This document shows positions 1-5,971 of a stretch of 7,912 bases of DNA, one piece after another; positions within the stretch are counted from its first letter, which is position 1, and every line of letters begins with the position of its first letter. The notes beneath the pieces were generated by a model. That model saw nothing but the letters and a program-made list of their open reading frames with translations. It was not told the DNA's origin and made no database searches. The position numbers and the translations under genes are program-made. Source of the stretch: Streptococcaceae bacterium (lineage in GTDB: Bacteria > Bacillota > Bacilli > Lactobacillales > Streptococcaceae); assembly GCA_902836505.1 (NCBI GenBank), contig CADFQU010000036.1, positions 1 to 7,912 on the forward strand. The letters are read 5' to 3'.

Positions 1-141
1 GCCTCAATAAAGAAATTTTAAGGCCTTGATAGGGAAAATATATTAGTCAGCTCCTTTTCCAGGTGATATCATGGTTACTAATTTCCGGCAGGGAAGCAGT
101 CGCCTTCCTTGTGGAGAAGATATTGAGGAGGTTGAAACAGC
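1..141 (+). promoter_or_regulatory. Upstream leader of the UROD-like/ABC transporter cluster
   Basis: No complete gene is visible here. Frame 1 reads six sense codons to a TAA at 19-21, which could be the tail of an upstream gene but cannot be shown. The stretch contains a 25-bp element (25-49) that recurs before the second UROD-like gene. It also has an inverted repeat GGAAAA (33-38) / TTTTCC (55-60), an 8-bp palindrome TGATATCA (64-71), and a stem-loop at 90-110 (AGGGAAG with CTTCCTT, one G-U pair). A strong ribosome site, GAGGAGGT at 125-132, fixes the start at 142. No -35/-10 pair with normal spacing is convincing, so the promoter may lie to the left of the window. No T-box or known SAM-riboswitch core was recognised. 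Confidence 0.4.
25..49 (+). repeat. Copy 1 of a 25-bp repeat upstream of the first UROD-like gene
   Basis: The sequence CTTGATA followed by an A-rich spacer and ATATTAGTCA occurs here and again at 1378-1402 with about four mismatches and no gaps. Each copy lies upstream of one UROD-like paralogue, which suggests a conserved regulator-binding site or a relic of the duplicated control region. The TTGATA and TATATT blocks are only 7 bp apart, too close for a sigma-A promoter. Confidence 0.5.
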
Positions 142-1143
142 ATGAGTAAAAAAGAGTTGGTTCTTCGTGCCATTCGAGGTGAAAAAGTTGAGCGAATCCC
201 TGTAGGATTCTGGCTCCATTATGTGACTCAAGAAGAAAAAGAGTTGGGGCTAGACAATCCTGCCGTACTTGAAAAAAGTATCAAAGGACACCAACAGTAT
301 GTCGAAGAAATATCTCCTGATTTTGTCAAGATTATGAGCGATGGCTTCTTCCGCTATCCGAGCGCTCTTTATTCGAGAGAGATCACATCAATCCGAGAAT
401 TGAAGGATATTCAACCAATTGGGGAGCATCATCCTTGGATTGAAAAACAAATTGACGTGGTCAAGGAAATTCGTTCTCATTTCCATGAGGAGATTGCTTC
501 TTTCTACAATATCTTCTCACCTATTTCCTATTTGAAACGCTGGTTCCGGACGGATCAATCCCGCGGGGATCAAGTGATTGCAGATTTTATCAAGGAAGAG
601 CCAGAAAGCTTGGCTCATGTCCTTGACGTGATTGCAGGAGACATCGCCATTCTTAGTCGTCGCTTGATCCAAGAAGCAGGTGTTGAAGGGATTTACTTCT
701 CCACCCAGCAAGTCCAAGATGAGCGCGTAACCCAAGAAGAATACCGTAAGATCATCGAACCGAGCAACATCGCTGTCTTAGAGGCGGCCAATGAAGCTGG
801 TGGGATCAATATCCTTCATATCTGTGGCTTTGAAGGAGCCAGCAATGAAGTGGAACTCTTCAAGGATTATCCAGCTCAAGTCATTAACTGGGCGACCCAT
901 CATGAAGGGGTGAGTCTAGCAGAGGGAAGAAAACTCTTCGGCAATCGTGCCGTCTTGGGTGGTTTTGTCAATGGAAAGAAAGGCTTGCTCTATCAAGGTG
1001 AAAAAGAAGCGATCGAGCAAGAAACGCGTCGCTTGGTTGCAGAAGCAGGAAGTCGCGGTTTGATACTTGGGGCAGACTGCACAGTACCAGACGATTTCCA
1101 ATTGGAACGTCTCGACTGGGTGCGTCAAGCAGCTCTATTGTAA
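142..1143 (+). CDS. UROD/MetE-superfamily protein, probable zinc-dependent methyltransferase (paralogue 1)
   Basis: A 333-residue cytoplasmic protein of the uroporphyrinogen decarboxylase fold family. The start is set by the ribosome site GAGGAGGT 9 bases upstream. The best functional clue is the His-x-Cys at H226/C228 (in the context LHICG) with a second cysteine at C313 (GADCTVP). His, Cys, Cys at this spacing are the zinc ligands of MtaA/CmuA methylcobamide methyltransferases and resemble the zinc site of MetE, where the metal activates a thiol for methyl transfer. The N-terminal ELVLRAIRGEKVERIPVGFW matches the usual start of this family. True HemE is unlikely because streptococci generally lack heme synthesis and the triad is of methyltransferase type. 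The gene is followed 16 bp later by a small secreted peptide gene and then by a paralogue of about 55% amino-acid identity. Substrate and methyl acceptor are unknown. Confidence 0.85.
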   Translation: MSKKELVLRAIRGEKVERIPVGFWLHYVTQEEKELGLDNPAVLEKSIKGHQQYVEEISPDFVKIMSDGFFRYPSALYSREITSIRELKDIQPIGEHHPWIEKQIDVVKEIRSHFHEEIASFYNIFSPISYLKRWFRTDQSRGDQVIADFIKEEPESLAHVLDVIAGDIAILSRRLIQEAGVEGIYFSTQQVQDERVTQEEYRKIIEPSNIAVLEAANEAGGINILHICGFEGASNEVELFKDYPAQVINWATHHEGVSLAEGRKLFGNRAVLGGFVNGKKGLLYQGEKEAIEQETRRLVAEAGSRGLILGADCTVPDDFQLERLDWVRQAALL

Positions 1144-1159
1144 GAGAAAGGAGAGGGAG

Positions 1160-1360
1160 ATGAAAAAGATCAATGTATGGTGTATGGTGCTGGTAGCTTT
1201 ATTCTTAGTCCTAGGACTCGCAAAAGCTACTGCAGCAAGCAGTCACGGGGAAAACAAAAAAGATCCGGATATGGCAAGGCTAGAGAAGATTCCAGCCCAC
1301 AGCCTCTCCCTCATCCGCCCGTCTGATCTAGCGGGAGTCCTGCTTCTAGAAGATCAGTGA
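1160..1360 (+). CDS. Small predicted secreted peptide, 66 residues, unknown function
   Basis: The start at 1160 is chosen because AAAGGAG (1147-1153) sits 6 bases upstream and the product then begins with a textbook signal peptide: MKK, a hydrophobic core of about 16 residues (V6 to A21), and an Ala-rich KATAAS segment that would suit signal peptidase I. An in-frame extension back to 1067 overlaps the preceding gene and is not credible. The mature part would be about 40 residues, first charged (HGENKKDPD) and then ending in a hydrophobic, Leu-rich tail (AGVLLLEDQ). There is a single Cys (C8) inside the hydrophobic core, with no lipobox. It lies between two UROD-like paralogues and would be co-transcribed with them. 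I do not recognise a family. It could be a signalling peptide, a small membrane protein (if uncleaved), or the remnant of a longer exported protein. Confidence 0.55.
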   Translation: MKKINVWCMVLVALFLVLGLAKATAASSHGENKKDPDMARLEKIPAHSLSLIRPSDLAGVLLLEDQ

Positions 1361-1458
1361 TAAAAAAAGATGAAGAGCTTGATAAAAAATATATATTAGT
1401 CAAAGCATGGCTGGAGTGTTAAGATGACAAACAAGAAAAAAGAGAACGAGGTAAGAAG
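1361..1458 (+). promoter_or_regulatory. Intergenic leader before the second UROD-like gene
   Basis: A 98-bp A-rich gap, the longest inside the cluster. It contains copy 2 of the 25-bp repeat and the start of a short overlapping reading frame at 1424. The ribosome site for the next gene is a modest GAGG at 1448-1451. The duplicated element suggests that the second paralogue can be controlled or transcribed separately from the first, but no well-spaced -35/-10 pair is evident. Confidence 0.4.
1378..1402 (+). repeat. Copy 2 of the 25-bp repeat, upstream of the second UROD-like gene
   Basis: Ungapped match to 25-49 with about four differences, all in the central A/G-rich spacer apart from the conserved ends CTTGATA and ATATTAGTCA. 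It lies 56 bp upstream of the second paralogue, against 92 bp for copy 1. The flanking sequence is not similar, so the conservation is local and may be functional. Confidence 0.5.
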
Positions 1459-1480
1459 ATGTCTACAAAAAGAGAATTAG
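1424..1480 (+). CDS. Possible 18-codon upstream ORF overlapping the second UROD-like start
   Basis: An ATG at 1424 is preceded by GGAG (1413-1416) at 7-base spacing and reads 18 Lys/Glu/Asn-rich codons (MTNKKKENEVRRCLQKEN) before TAG at 1478-1480. It therefore overlaps the first 22 bases of the next gene in another frame. Such an overlap could couple or limit translation of the downstream gene. The composition is what A-rich leader DNA would give by chance, so this is only a candidate. Confidence 0.2.
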   Translation: MTNKKKENEVRRCLQKEN

Positions 1481-2460
1481 TCTTAAAAGCATTCAAAGGA
1501 GAAGCAGTTGATCGTGTGCCAGTTGGTTTTTGGCACCATTTTACAAGGGAAGATGAATGGTTGAAAGGATTTTCCAATCCAGAAATTATCGAAAAAAACC
1601 TCAATGGTCATAAAAACTTCCTTCACAAGGTCAAACCAGACTTTGTCAAACTCATGAGTGATGGCTACTTTGCTTATCCAAACCCATCCATTCACAAAGG
1701 CCTTGAAAACATCTCAGACTTAGCAGGGATTGAACCCCTTGGAGCCGATCATCCATGGATCACAGAGCAGGTAGAGCTCGTTAAAAAAATCCGTGCCGGT
1801 TTTGAAGAGGACATTGTCGCTATCTATAATATCTTTGCTCCAGTGACCTACTTCAAATGGCTAGTCGGAGAAGTTTCAGGTGGCGATGACTTGATTGCAA
1901 ACTTTATCGATCAAGATGCCACTACTCTTAAAAAAGTATTGGATACTATTGGCCAAGATATCGCAAGTTTGAGCCAACGAATCATCAAAGAAGCAGGAGC
2001 GGACGGGATCTATCTCAGTGTTCAAAGCATTCAAGATGCGCGCGTGAACCAAGAAGTGTACAAACAAGTCATTGCGCCAAGCGAACTTCATGTTTTAGAA
2101 GCGGCCAAGGAAGCCGGTGGCGTAAATATCCTTCATATCTGTGGCTATGAAGGAGCTCGCAATGATATTCATCTCTTCACAGACTACCCAGCTCCAGTCA
2201 TTAACTGGGCAGTCGGACCAGAAGGCATCAGCCTGGCAGAAGGACGCGAAATCTTCGGTGGACGCACGGTTCTTGGTGGGTTTGAAAATGGCAAAAAGGG
2301 TCTTCTCTACACAGGAGACAAGGCTGCTATCAAAGCAGAAACCAAACGCATCATCGCAGAGACAGGAACTACAGGCTTGTTCATCGGTGCGGATTGTACC
2401 ATTCCAAGTGACATTGATGAAGAACGAATCGAATGGGTTCGTGAAGCTGCAGCAGAATAA
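1459..2460 (+). CDS. UROD/MetE-superfamily protein, probable zinc-dependent methyltransferase (paralogue 2)
   Basis: A 333-residue cytoplasmic protein, the same length as paralogue 1 and about 55% identical to it by eye along its whole length. The proposed zinc ligands are kept at identical positions: H226 and C228 (NILHICGYEG) and C313 (GADCTIP). DNA around the HxC motif is almost identical between the copies, while other segments have drifted, which fits an old tandem duplication under selection at the active site. The ATG at 1459 follows GAGG at 1448-1451. The stop is 27 bp from the substrate-binding protein gene, so this copy is more closely linked to the transporter than the first. Retention of two intact copies suggests different substrates or a heteromeric enzyme. 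Corrinoid-dependent MtaA-like chemistry is doubtful unless the host takes up cobamides. A thiol-directed transfer is the alternative. Confidence 0.85.
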   Translation: MSTKRELVLKAFKGEAVDRVPVGFWHHFTREDEWLKGFSNPEIIEKNLNGHKNFLHKVKPDFVKLMSDGYFAYPNPSIHKGLENISDLAGIEPLGADHPWITEQVELVKKIRAGFEEDIVAIYNIFAPVTYFKWLVGEVSGGDDLIANFIDQDATTLKKVLDTIGQDIASLSQRIIKEAGADGIYLSVQSIQDARVNQEVYKQVIAPSELHVLEAAKEAGGVNILHICGYEGARNDIHLFTDYPAPVINWAVGPEGISLAEGREIFGGRTVLGGFENGKKGLLYTGDKAAIKAETKRIIAETGTTGLFIGADCTIPSDIDEERIEWVREAAAE

Positions 2461-2487
2461 GGAAAATAGAAAGAGAGAAAAGAGAGT

Positions 2488-3366
2488 ATGAGTAAAAAAA
2501 CATGGATTATCGGTGGGGTAGCCGTTCTTGCCCTTGCAGGTGCAACGATTATTGGTCGAAGCCTGAATCACGCAAATGACAGCAAAGGATCAACAGGATC
2601 TAATAAAATAACAACCTTGAAAGTGGCCCACACTCAAAACTATGTGCCGTACGATTTCGTCGATGAAAAAGGAGAATCAGATGGCTATGAAGTAGCTGTG
2701 CTCAAAGCCATTGACGAAAAACTTCCAGACTACAAGTTTGAGTACACTGGAACAAGTGACGACGATCTCTTGATCGGTCTAGAATCTGGTAAATACGATA
2801 TCGGAACCAAAGGAGCTTGGTATACCGAAGAACGCGCCAAGAAATTTATCATTCCAAAAGAACCAATCGGAGCCAGTATCATCGGATTTACCGTACGAAA
2901 AGAAGATGCGGATAAATACAAGAACATTGATGACTTTGCGAAAGAAAAAGGAAAATTGGTTCCAATTTCACCACAAAATGCGCAATGGAATGTTATTAAA
3001 GAATACAATGACAAGCATAAGGACAAACAAATCGAATTAACAGCTGCAGAATCGTTCAAAGTTGCAGATGCCTATGCATGGGTTCTGGAAGGACGTTACG
3101 ATGCCTTCTTTGACATCAAACTTTCCTTTGAAAAAGCTGTCACAGATAAAGATGGCTCTTACCACCAATATGCAGACAAACTCAGCTGGTTTGCCTACAA
3201 AGGAATTCCAACTTACCCATTGATTCATAAGGATAAGAAAAACGAAAAATTTGCGGAAGCTTACAGCAAGGCCATCAAAGAATTGGAAGAAGATGGAACG
3301 CTTGCCAAACTATCCGAAAAATATTTCGGTGAAGATGTCTTCAGTTATGTAGATAAAGAAAAATAA
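2488..3366 (+). CDS. Family-3 amino-acid substrate-binding protein with an N-terminal anchor but no lipobox
   Basis: The 292-residue product has a short basic start (MSKK), a hydrophobic segment at about residues 6-22, a Ser/Gly/Asn linker (about 30-40), and then an extracytoplasmic solute-binding domain to about 285. The domain shows family-3 features: a first strand followed by YVPYDFVDEKGESDGYEV, the segment DLLIGLESGKYDIG, and TEERAKKF, the place where the ligand carboxylate-binding Arg normally lies. Such proteins deliver polar amino acids to HisM-type permeases, and the overall pattern resembles cystine/glutamine-type binders. Unusually, there is no cysteine anywhere in the protein, so no lipoprotein anchor is possible. 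It must be held by an uncleaved helix or be released after cleavage near A19. The ribosome site is weak (AAGAGAG). The permeases and ATPase follow directly. Confidence 0.9.
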   Translation: MSKKTWIIGGVAVLALAGATIIGRSLNHANDSKGSTGSNKITTLKVAHTQNYVPYDFVDEKGESDGYEVAVLKAIDEKLPDYKFEYTGTSDDDLLIGLESGKYDIGTKGAWYTEERAKKFIIPKEPIGASIIGFTVRKEDADKYKNIDDFAKEKGKLVPISPQNAQWNVIKEYNDKHKDKQIELTAAESFKVADAYAWVLEGRYDAFFDIKLSFEKAVTDKDGSYHQYADKLSWFAYKGIPTYPLIHKDKKNEKFAEAYSKAIKELEEDGTLAKLSEKYFGEDVFSYVDKEK

Positions 3367-3369
3367 GAT

Positions 3370-3397
3370 GAAACTGGGTGCGTATAGCCCCAGCTTC
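3370..3397 (+). terminator. Stem-loop between binding-protein and permease genes (partial terminator or processing site)
   Basis: GAAaCTGGG (3370-3378) pairs with CCCAGcTTC (3389-3397) around a 10-base loop, with a single A/C mismatch. The tail CTTATTTCT is only moderately T-rich, so this is at best a leaky terminator. A hairpin placed just after a binding-protein gene commonly protects that part of the message and raises binding protein over permease levels. Confidence 0.4.
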
Positions 3398-3431
3398 CTT
3401 ATTTCTATCCGGATACAGAAAGGAAAAAAAC

Positions 3432-4124
3432 ATGGTCTCATACGACATTTCCAAGGTCTGGTCATTTCTTCCAACCTTGGTCCAAGCCCTGCCAGCGACC
3501 CTAGCTTTGATGGTGTTAACGACGCTTCTAGGTTCGGCATTTGGCTTGGTTTTGACCTGGGCACAAGTATCAGAAGATAAGGTAGGAGCAGGTTTGGCAA
3601 AAGGCTATGTCTTTACTTTGCGTTGTACCCCTCCGATTGTCCTCCTATTCTTGGTCTTTTATGGACTGCCCCAATTTTTAAACTGGTGGTTGGGAGTAGA
3701 TATCGACCGCTGGTCCAAATTTGTCTTTGTCCTTGTGGCCATGTTTCTTCTCTTTGCGGCGATGATCTCTGAGGTCTTCAAGGCAGCCTATTTGGCCATT
3801 CCAAAAGGCCAGATGGAAGCAGGGCTGAGTATTGGCTTGACGCCAGCTCAAACCATTTGGCGGATTGTCCTTCCCCAAGCCTTTCGCGTGGCTCTTCCAA
3901 ATATGACGACGGCCATCTTGAACCTCATGCGCGATGCCGCTTTGGCTTATACCATTGGCTTTATCGATATCATGGGAGCAGGAAACAACTTGATCAGTCG
4001 CAATCTTGGGAATTATTCCCTCGAGACGTATACAGCCGTAGCAGTGATCTACTGGGCAATTGCCCTTGTGATCTCCTTCTCCGCTCAACTCCTTGAAAAA
4101 CGACTCAGTGTAACAGAAAGGTAG
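3432..4124 (+). CDS. Polar amino-acid ABC transporter permease 1 (HisM/GlnP type)
   Basis: A 230-residue membrane protein. The start at 3432 is preferred over an in-frame ATG at 3378 because AGAAAGGA (3417-3424) lies just upstream, and the 18 extra residues would cross the intergenic hairpin. About five membrane helices are visible. The cytoplasmic coupling loop begins at residue 129 with EAGLSIGLTPAQ and continues to IVLPQAFRVALP, the EAA motif (with Gly in the third position) by which such permeases dock on the ATPase. The N-terminal segment FLPTLVQALPATL is typical of the subfamily. It would form a heterodimer with the next permease, 3 bp downstream. Confidence 0.92.
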   Translation: MVSYDISKVWSFLPTLVQALPATLALMVLTTLLGSAFGLVLTWAQVSEDKVGAGLAKGYVFTLRCTPPIVLLFLVFYGLPQFLNWWLGVDIDRWSKFVFVLVAMFLLFAAMISEVFKAAYLAIPKGQMEAGLSIGLTPAQTIWRIVLPQAFRVALPNMTTAILNLMRDAALAYTIGFIDIMGAGNNLISRNLGNYSLETYTAVAVIYWAIALVISFSAQLLEKRLSVTER

Positions 4125-4127
4125 CTT

Positions 4128-4814
4128 ATGGATTTCAATTTTATTAGTAAAACATTTTTAGCCACCTTGGGTGGTGTTCCAGTGACCCTTCTGATCATGG
4201 TCGTGTCGATTCTCTTGAGTTTTTTTCCAGCCCTCTTTTTGGCGCTCGGTCAGATCTATAAGGTCAAAGGGGTTCGCAGTTTCTCAGTGGTTTACTTGGC
4301 TTTTATTCGCGCGACGCCTCCGATTCTCTTGATTCTCTTCTTTTATAGTCTCTTTCCCAGCCTCTTAAATAGCTTTTTTAAGAGTATTGGCAGTCACTTT
4401 AATATCTTTGGGATCAATCCGCTTTACTATGCCTTTATTATCTATAGCTTGATGACAACAGGAAGTCTAGCTGAAATTCTACGGTCAGCTATTCTGACGG
4501 TGGATAAGGGCCAGTTAGAAGCAGCGCAAGCCATCGGTTTGACCAATCGCCAAGCCTATATCCGAATTGTTTTTCCACAAGCCTTACGTGCAGCCCTGCC
4601 CAATCTGTGTAACCTGGTCATCAACTTGGTCAAAGGCACCTCCCTTGTCTTTGTCATGACTATCAAGGATATCACTGCCATTGCCAAGGTAGAGGCCTCT
4701 TATGGCTATCAATATTTTGAATCCTATCTCGTGATTTTTATTCTTTATATTGTCATTTGTGGGGTGATTCAGTGGGGATTCAACCTCTTGGAAAAACGCC
4801 TGACACTCGCATAG
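4128..4814 (+). CDS. Polar amino-acid ABC transporter permease 2 (HisM/GlnP type)
   Basis: A 228-residue membrane protein with about five helices and a canonical EAA loop starting at residue 131 ([12 protein letters not shown] ... [12 protein letters not shown]). The ribosome site AGAAAGG (4115-4121) lies inside the end of permease 1, and only 3 bp separate stop and start, so the two are translationally linked. Two distinct permeases with one ATPase and one binding protein form the layout used by B. subtilis TcyJKLMN-type cystine importers and by several other amino-acid importers. That resemblance is in gene layout only and does not prove the substrate. Confidence 0.92.
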   Translation: MDFNFISKTFLATLGGVPVTLLIMVVSILLSFFPALFLALGQIYKVKGVRSFSVVYLAFIRATPPILLILFFYSLFPSLLNSFFKSIGSHFNIFGINPLYYAFIIYSLMTTGSLAEILRSAILTVDKGQLEAAQAIGLTNRQAYIRIVFPQALRAALPNLCNLVINLVKGTSLVFVMTIKDITAIAKVEASYGYQYFESYLVIFILYIVICGVIQWGFNLLEKRLTLA

Positions 4815-4833
4815 AAGAAGGAGAAATGAAAAG

Positions 4834-5598
4834 ATGTTAGAAGTAGAACACGTATCGAAAAAATTTAAGGATCACCAAGTCCTGGTAGATGTTAATCTCA
4901 AGGTCAACCAAGGGGATGTCGTGGTTATTTTAGGCCCATCTGGATCAGGAAAAACAACCTTCCTACGTTGCCTCAACCACTTGGAAAAGGCAGATACAGG
5001 CCACCTAACTCTAGGTGGAAAAGAATATGACCTTGCAAAACTCAGCAAAAAGGAAATTTTAGAAATCCGCCAAAAGACAGCCTTTGTCTTCCAGCATTAC
5101 AATCTCTTTGCCAATAAAACAGCGCTTGAAAATATCTTGGAAGGCCTGATTGTAGCCCGCAAGATTCCAAAAGAAGAAGCTCTTCAACGGGCAGAATCAG
5201 CCCTTGAAAAGGTCGGCCTCCTCGCTTATAAGGATTACTATCCTGCTCAACTATCAGGTGGCCAGCAGCAACGGATCGGAATCGCACGTGCCATTGCAGT
5301 AAAACCAGACGTAATCTTGCTGGATGAGCCAACATCAGCGCTGGACCCAGAGTTGGTCGGGGATGTACTAGCTGTTATGAAGCAACTAGCCCAAGAAGGA
5401 GTGACCATGGTTGTGGTAACCCATGAGATGAGCTTTGCGCGTGATGTAGCCAACCACGTCATCTTTATGGATGGTGGACACATCATCGAAGAAAACGAAC
5501 CCCATGAATTCTTCAACAGTCCAAAAGAAGAACGAACCAAACAATTCCTTTCACGGATTCTATCCGACGCCACCTATAGCGTCGAATATATGATTTAA
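4834..5598 (+). CDS. Polar amino-acid ABC transporter ATP-binding protein
   Basis: A 254-residue cytoplasmic ATPase with every expected motif: Walker [10 protein letters not shown] (34-42), Q-loop Q87 (VFQHYNLF), signature LSGGQ (140-144) followed by QQR, Walker B VILLDE (160-165) with catalytic E165, D-loop SALD (168-171), and switch His H197 (THE). HYNLF after the Q-loop is usual for the polar amino-acid importer branch. The start at 4834 has AAGGAG (4818-4823) ten bases upstream. An earlier ATG at 4826 gives only a four-codon frame and sits too close to that site. The C terminus runs about 10 residues past the usual FLSRIL end ([11 protein letters not shown]). It powers the two permeases just upstream and is the last gene of the cluster. 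Confidence 0.95.
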   Translation: MLEVEHVSKKFKDHQVLVDVNLKVNQGDVVVILGPSGSGKTTFLRCLNHLEKADTGHLTLGGKEYDLAKLSKKEILEIRQKTAFVFQHYNLFANKTALENILEGLIVARKIPKEEALQRAESALEKVGLLAYKDYYPAQLSGGQQQRIGIARAIAVKPDVILLDEPTSALDPELVGDVLAVMKQLAQEGVTMVVVTHEMSFARDVANHVIFMDGGHIIEENEPHEFFNSPKEERTKQFLSRILSDATYSVEYMI

Positions 5599-5606
5599 CA
5601 GGAGAC

Positions 5607-5624
5607 ACACCCTGGGAAGGGTGT
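5607..5624 (+). other. Perfect 7-bp hairpin with GGGA loop after the ATPase stop
   Basis: ACACCCT (5607-5613) pairs perfectly with AGGGTGT (5618-5624) across a GGGA tetraloop of GNRA type, 9 bp after the stop codon. No T run follows (AGCAGATTAAAG), so it is not a standard terminator. It is more likely a 3' message stabiliser or part of a larger fold with the downstream element. Confidence 0.5.
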
Positions 5625-5650
5625 AGCAGATTAAAGACAAAGTCATCTCA

Positions 5651-5788
5651 GAAACTTTCCTTAGGTGAGTACGGACGTCAGCGAACTTCGAAGAAGTTCC
5701 ATGACTTAGTTTTGAGCCTGAGGTCTCAAAACTCCCGAGTGCTAGAAACAACAGTGTTTCTAGCACTTTTCTCACGGCGGAAAGTTTC
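5651..5788 (+). repeat. 138-bp multi-stem element bounded by 10-bp inverted repeats
   Basis: The ends are perfect inverted repeats: GAAACTTTCC (5651-5660) and GGAAAGTTTC (5779-5788). Just inside, GTGAG (5665-5669) can pair with CTCAC (5771-5775). Enclosed are three perfect hairpins: GAACTTC/GAAGTTC (5683-5699, 3-base loop), AGTTTTGAG/CTCAAAACT (5708-5733), and the 13-bp stem at 5738-5767. Together these form a closed multi-branched fold. It may be a small non-autonomous repeat of the kind scattered through streptococcal genomes, or a structured 3' RNA or sRNA. It does not match the BOX or RUP sequences I remember, and no target-site duplication is obvious. Confidence 0.5.
5738..5770 (+). terminator. 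Probable rho-independent terminator of the transporter cluster
   Basis: A perfect 13-bp stem, AGTGCTAGAAACA (5738-5750) with TGTTTCTAGCACT (5755-5767), closes a 4-base ACAG loop and is followed by TTT and a C/T-rich tail. It is the best terminator candidate between the ATPase gene and clpL and would act on the + strand. It sits inside the multi-stem element, 140 bp after the last stop codon. Confidence 0.65.
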
Positions 5789-5815
5789 AGTGTATATTTG
5801 AATGAGCCTAACGAG

Positions 5816-5849
5816 CTCAGTGTTTATCATTTTTTTTAGCATCACTGAG
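5816..5849. repeat. Inverted repeat flanking a T8 run
   Basis: CTCAGTG (5816-5822) and CACTGAG (5843-5849) are perfect complements separated by 20 bp that include eight consecutive T. A smaller hairpin, TGAGC (5803-5807) with GCTCA (5815-5819), overlaps the left arm and precedes the same T run, so a weak second + strand terminator is possible. Confidence 0.35.
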
Positions 5850-5864
5850 GTTGCTTTATATAAT
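5836..5864 (+). promoter_or_regulatory. Weak candidate promoter upstream of the main clpL promoter
   Basis: A perfect TATAAT (5859-5864) has a 4/6 -35 match, TTAGCA (5836-5841), at 17-bp spacing. A/T-rich DNA yields such matches by chance. If real, it would give a longer clpL leader. Confidence 0.25.
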
Positions 5865-5932
5865 ACAGTTTGTCTACATTCTAGCCTCCAGTTTTATAGC
5901 TTGGAAAAATTTTTTTAAAAATTATGTAAAAA

Positions 5933-5953
5933 ACTGTTGACAAAAAAAACAGT
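5933..5953. promoter_or_regulatory. Inverted repeat over the clpL -35 box, possible operator
   Basis: ACTGTT (5933-5938) and AACAGT (5948-5953) form a perfect 6-bp inverted repeat with a 9-bp A-rich spacer. The -35 box TTGACA lies across the left arm, so a bound dimer would block RNA polymerase. The sequence does not match the CtsR heptads or CIRCE. Confidence 0.35.
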
Positions 5954-5965
5954 CTGGTTTATAAT
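5937..5965 (+). promoter_or_regulatory. clpL: Consensus sigma-A promoter of clpL
   Basis: TTGACA (5937-5942) and TATAAT (5960-5965) both match the consensus perfectly, with the optimal 17-bp spacing. Transcription should start near A5971-G5973, giving a leader of about 240 nt before clpL. A promoter this strong would need repression or a leader control to behave as a stress-inducible gene. Confidence 0.88.
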
Positions 5966-5971
5966 AATTTA

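Larger units (their letters stand above)
5599..5936. other. Gene-free intergenic region rich in inverted repeats
   Basis: No reading frame here has both a plausible ribosome site and protein-like composition. The left half holds the 7-bp hairpin, the 138-bp multi-stem element and the terminator described separately. The right half (5789-5936) is A/T-rich, with a 7-bp inverted repeat around a T8 run and a weak promoter-like sequence. Confidence 0.6.

Noticed and set aside
1..141. T-box or SAM riboswitch before the sulfur/amino-acid-like cluster
   Set aside because: No T-box core or recognisable riboswitch consensus, and no terminator, is present in this short stretch. A leader extending left of the window cannot be excluded.
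142..1143. Annotation as heme-pathway uroporphyrinogen decarboxylase (HemE)
   Set aside because: The His-x-Cys ... Cys triad is of methyltransferase type, no heme genes are nearby, and streptococci generally lack heme synthesis.
1067..1159. Longer start for the small secreted peptide
   Set aside because: It lies inside the UROD-like gene in another frame and would hide the signal peptide. The ATG at 1160 has a good ribosome site.
1323..1357. CTGATCT/AGATCAG hairpin at the end of the small peptide gene as a terminator
   Set aside because: It is inside the coding sequence and followed by an A run, not a T run, on the + strand, and it is not placed properly for the - strand.
2095..2571. 158-codon minus-strand frame
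   Set aside because: Antisense to the second UROD-like gene and the start of the binding-protein gene, Cys/Ser/Phe-rich, no ribosome site; a shadow of real coding sequence.
3378..3431. Longer permease 1 start at 3378
   Set aside because: The extra 18 residues cross the intergenic hairpin, lack a ribosome site and are not membrane-protein-like. The ATG at 3432 has AGAAAGGA upstream.
5737..5767. GAGTGCTA and TAGCACT half-sites resembling the HrcA operator CIRCE, near a stress gene
   Set aside because: The halves are in the opposite order from CIRCE (TTAGCACTC-N9-GAGTGCTAA) and form the stem of a terminator-like hairpin 170 bp upstream of the clpL promoter. A chance resemblance is more likely.
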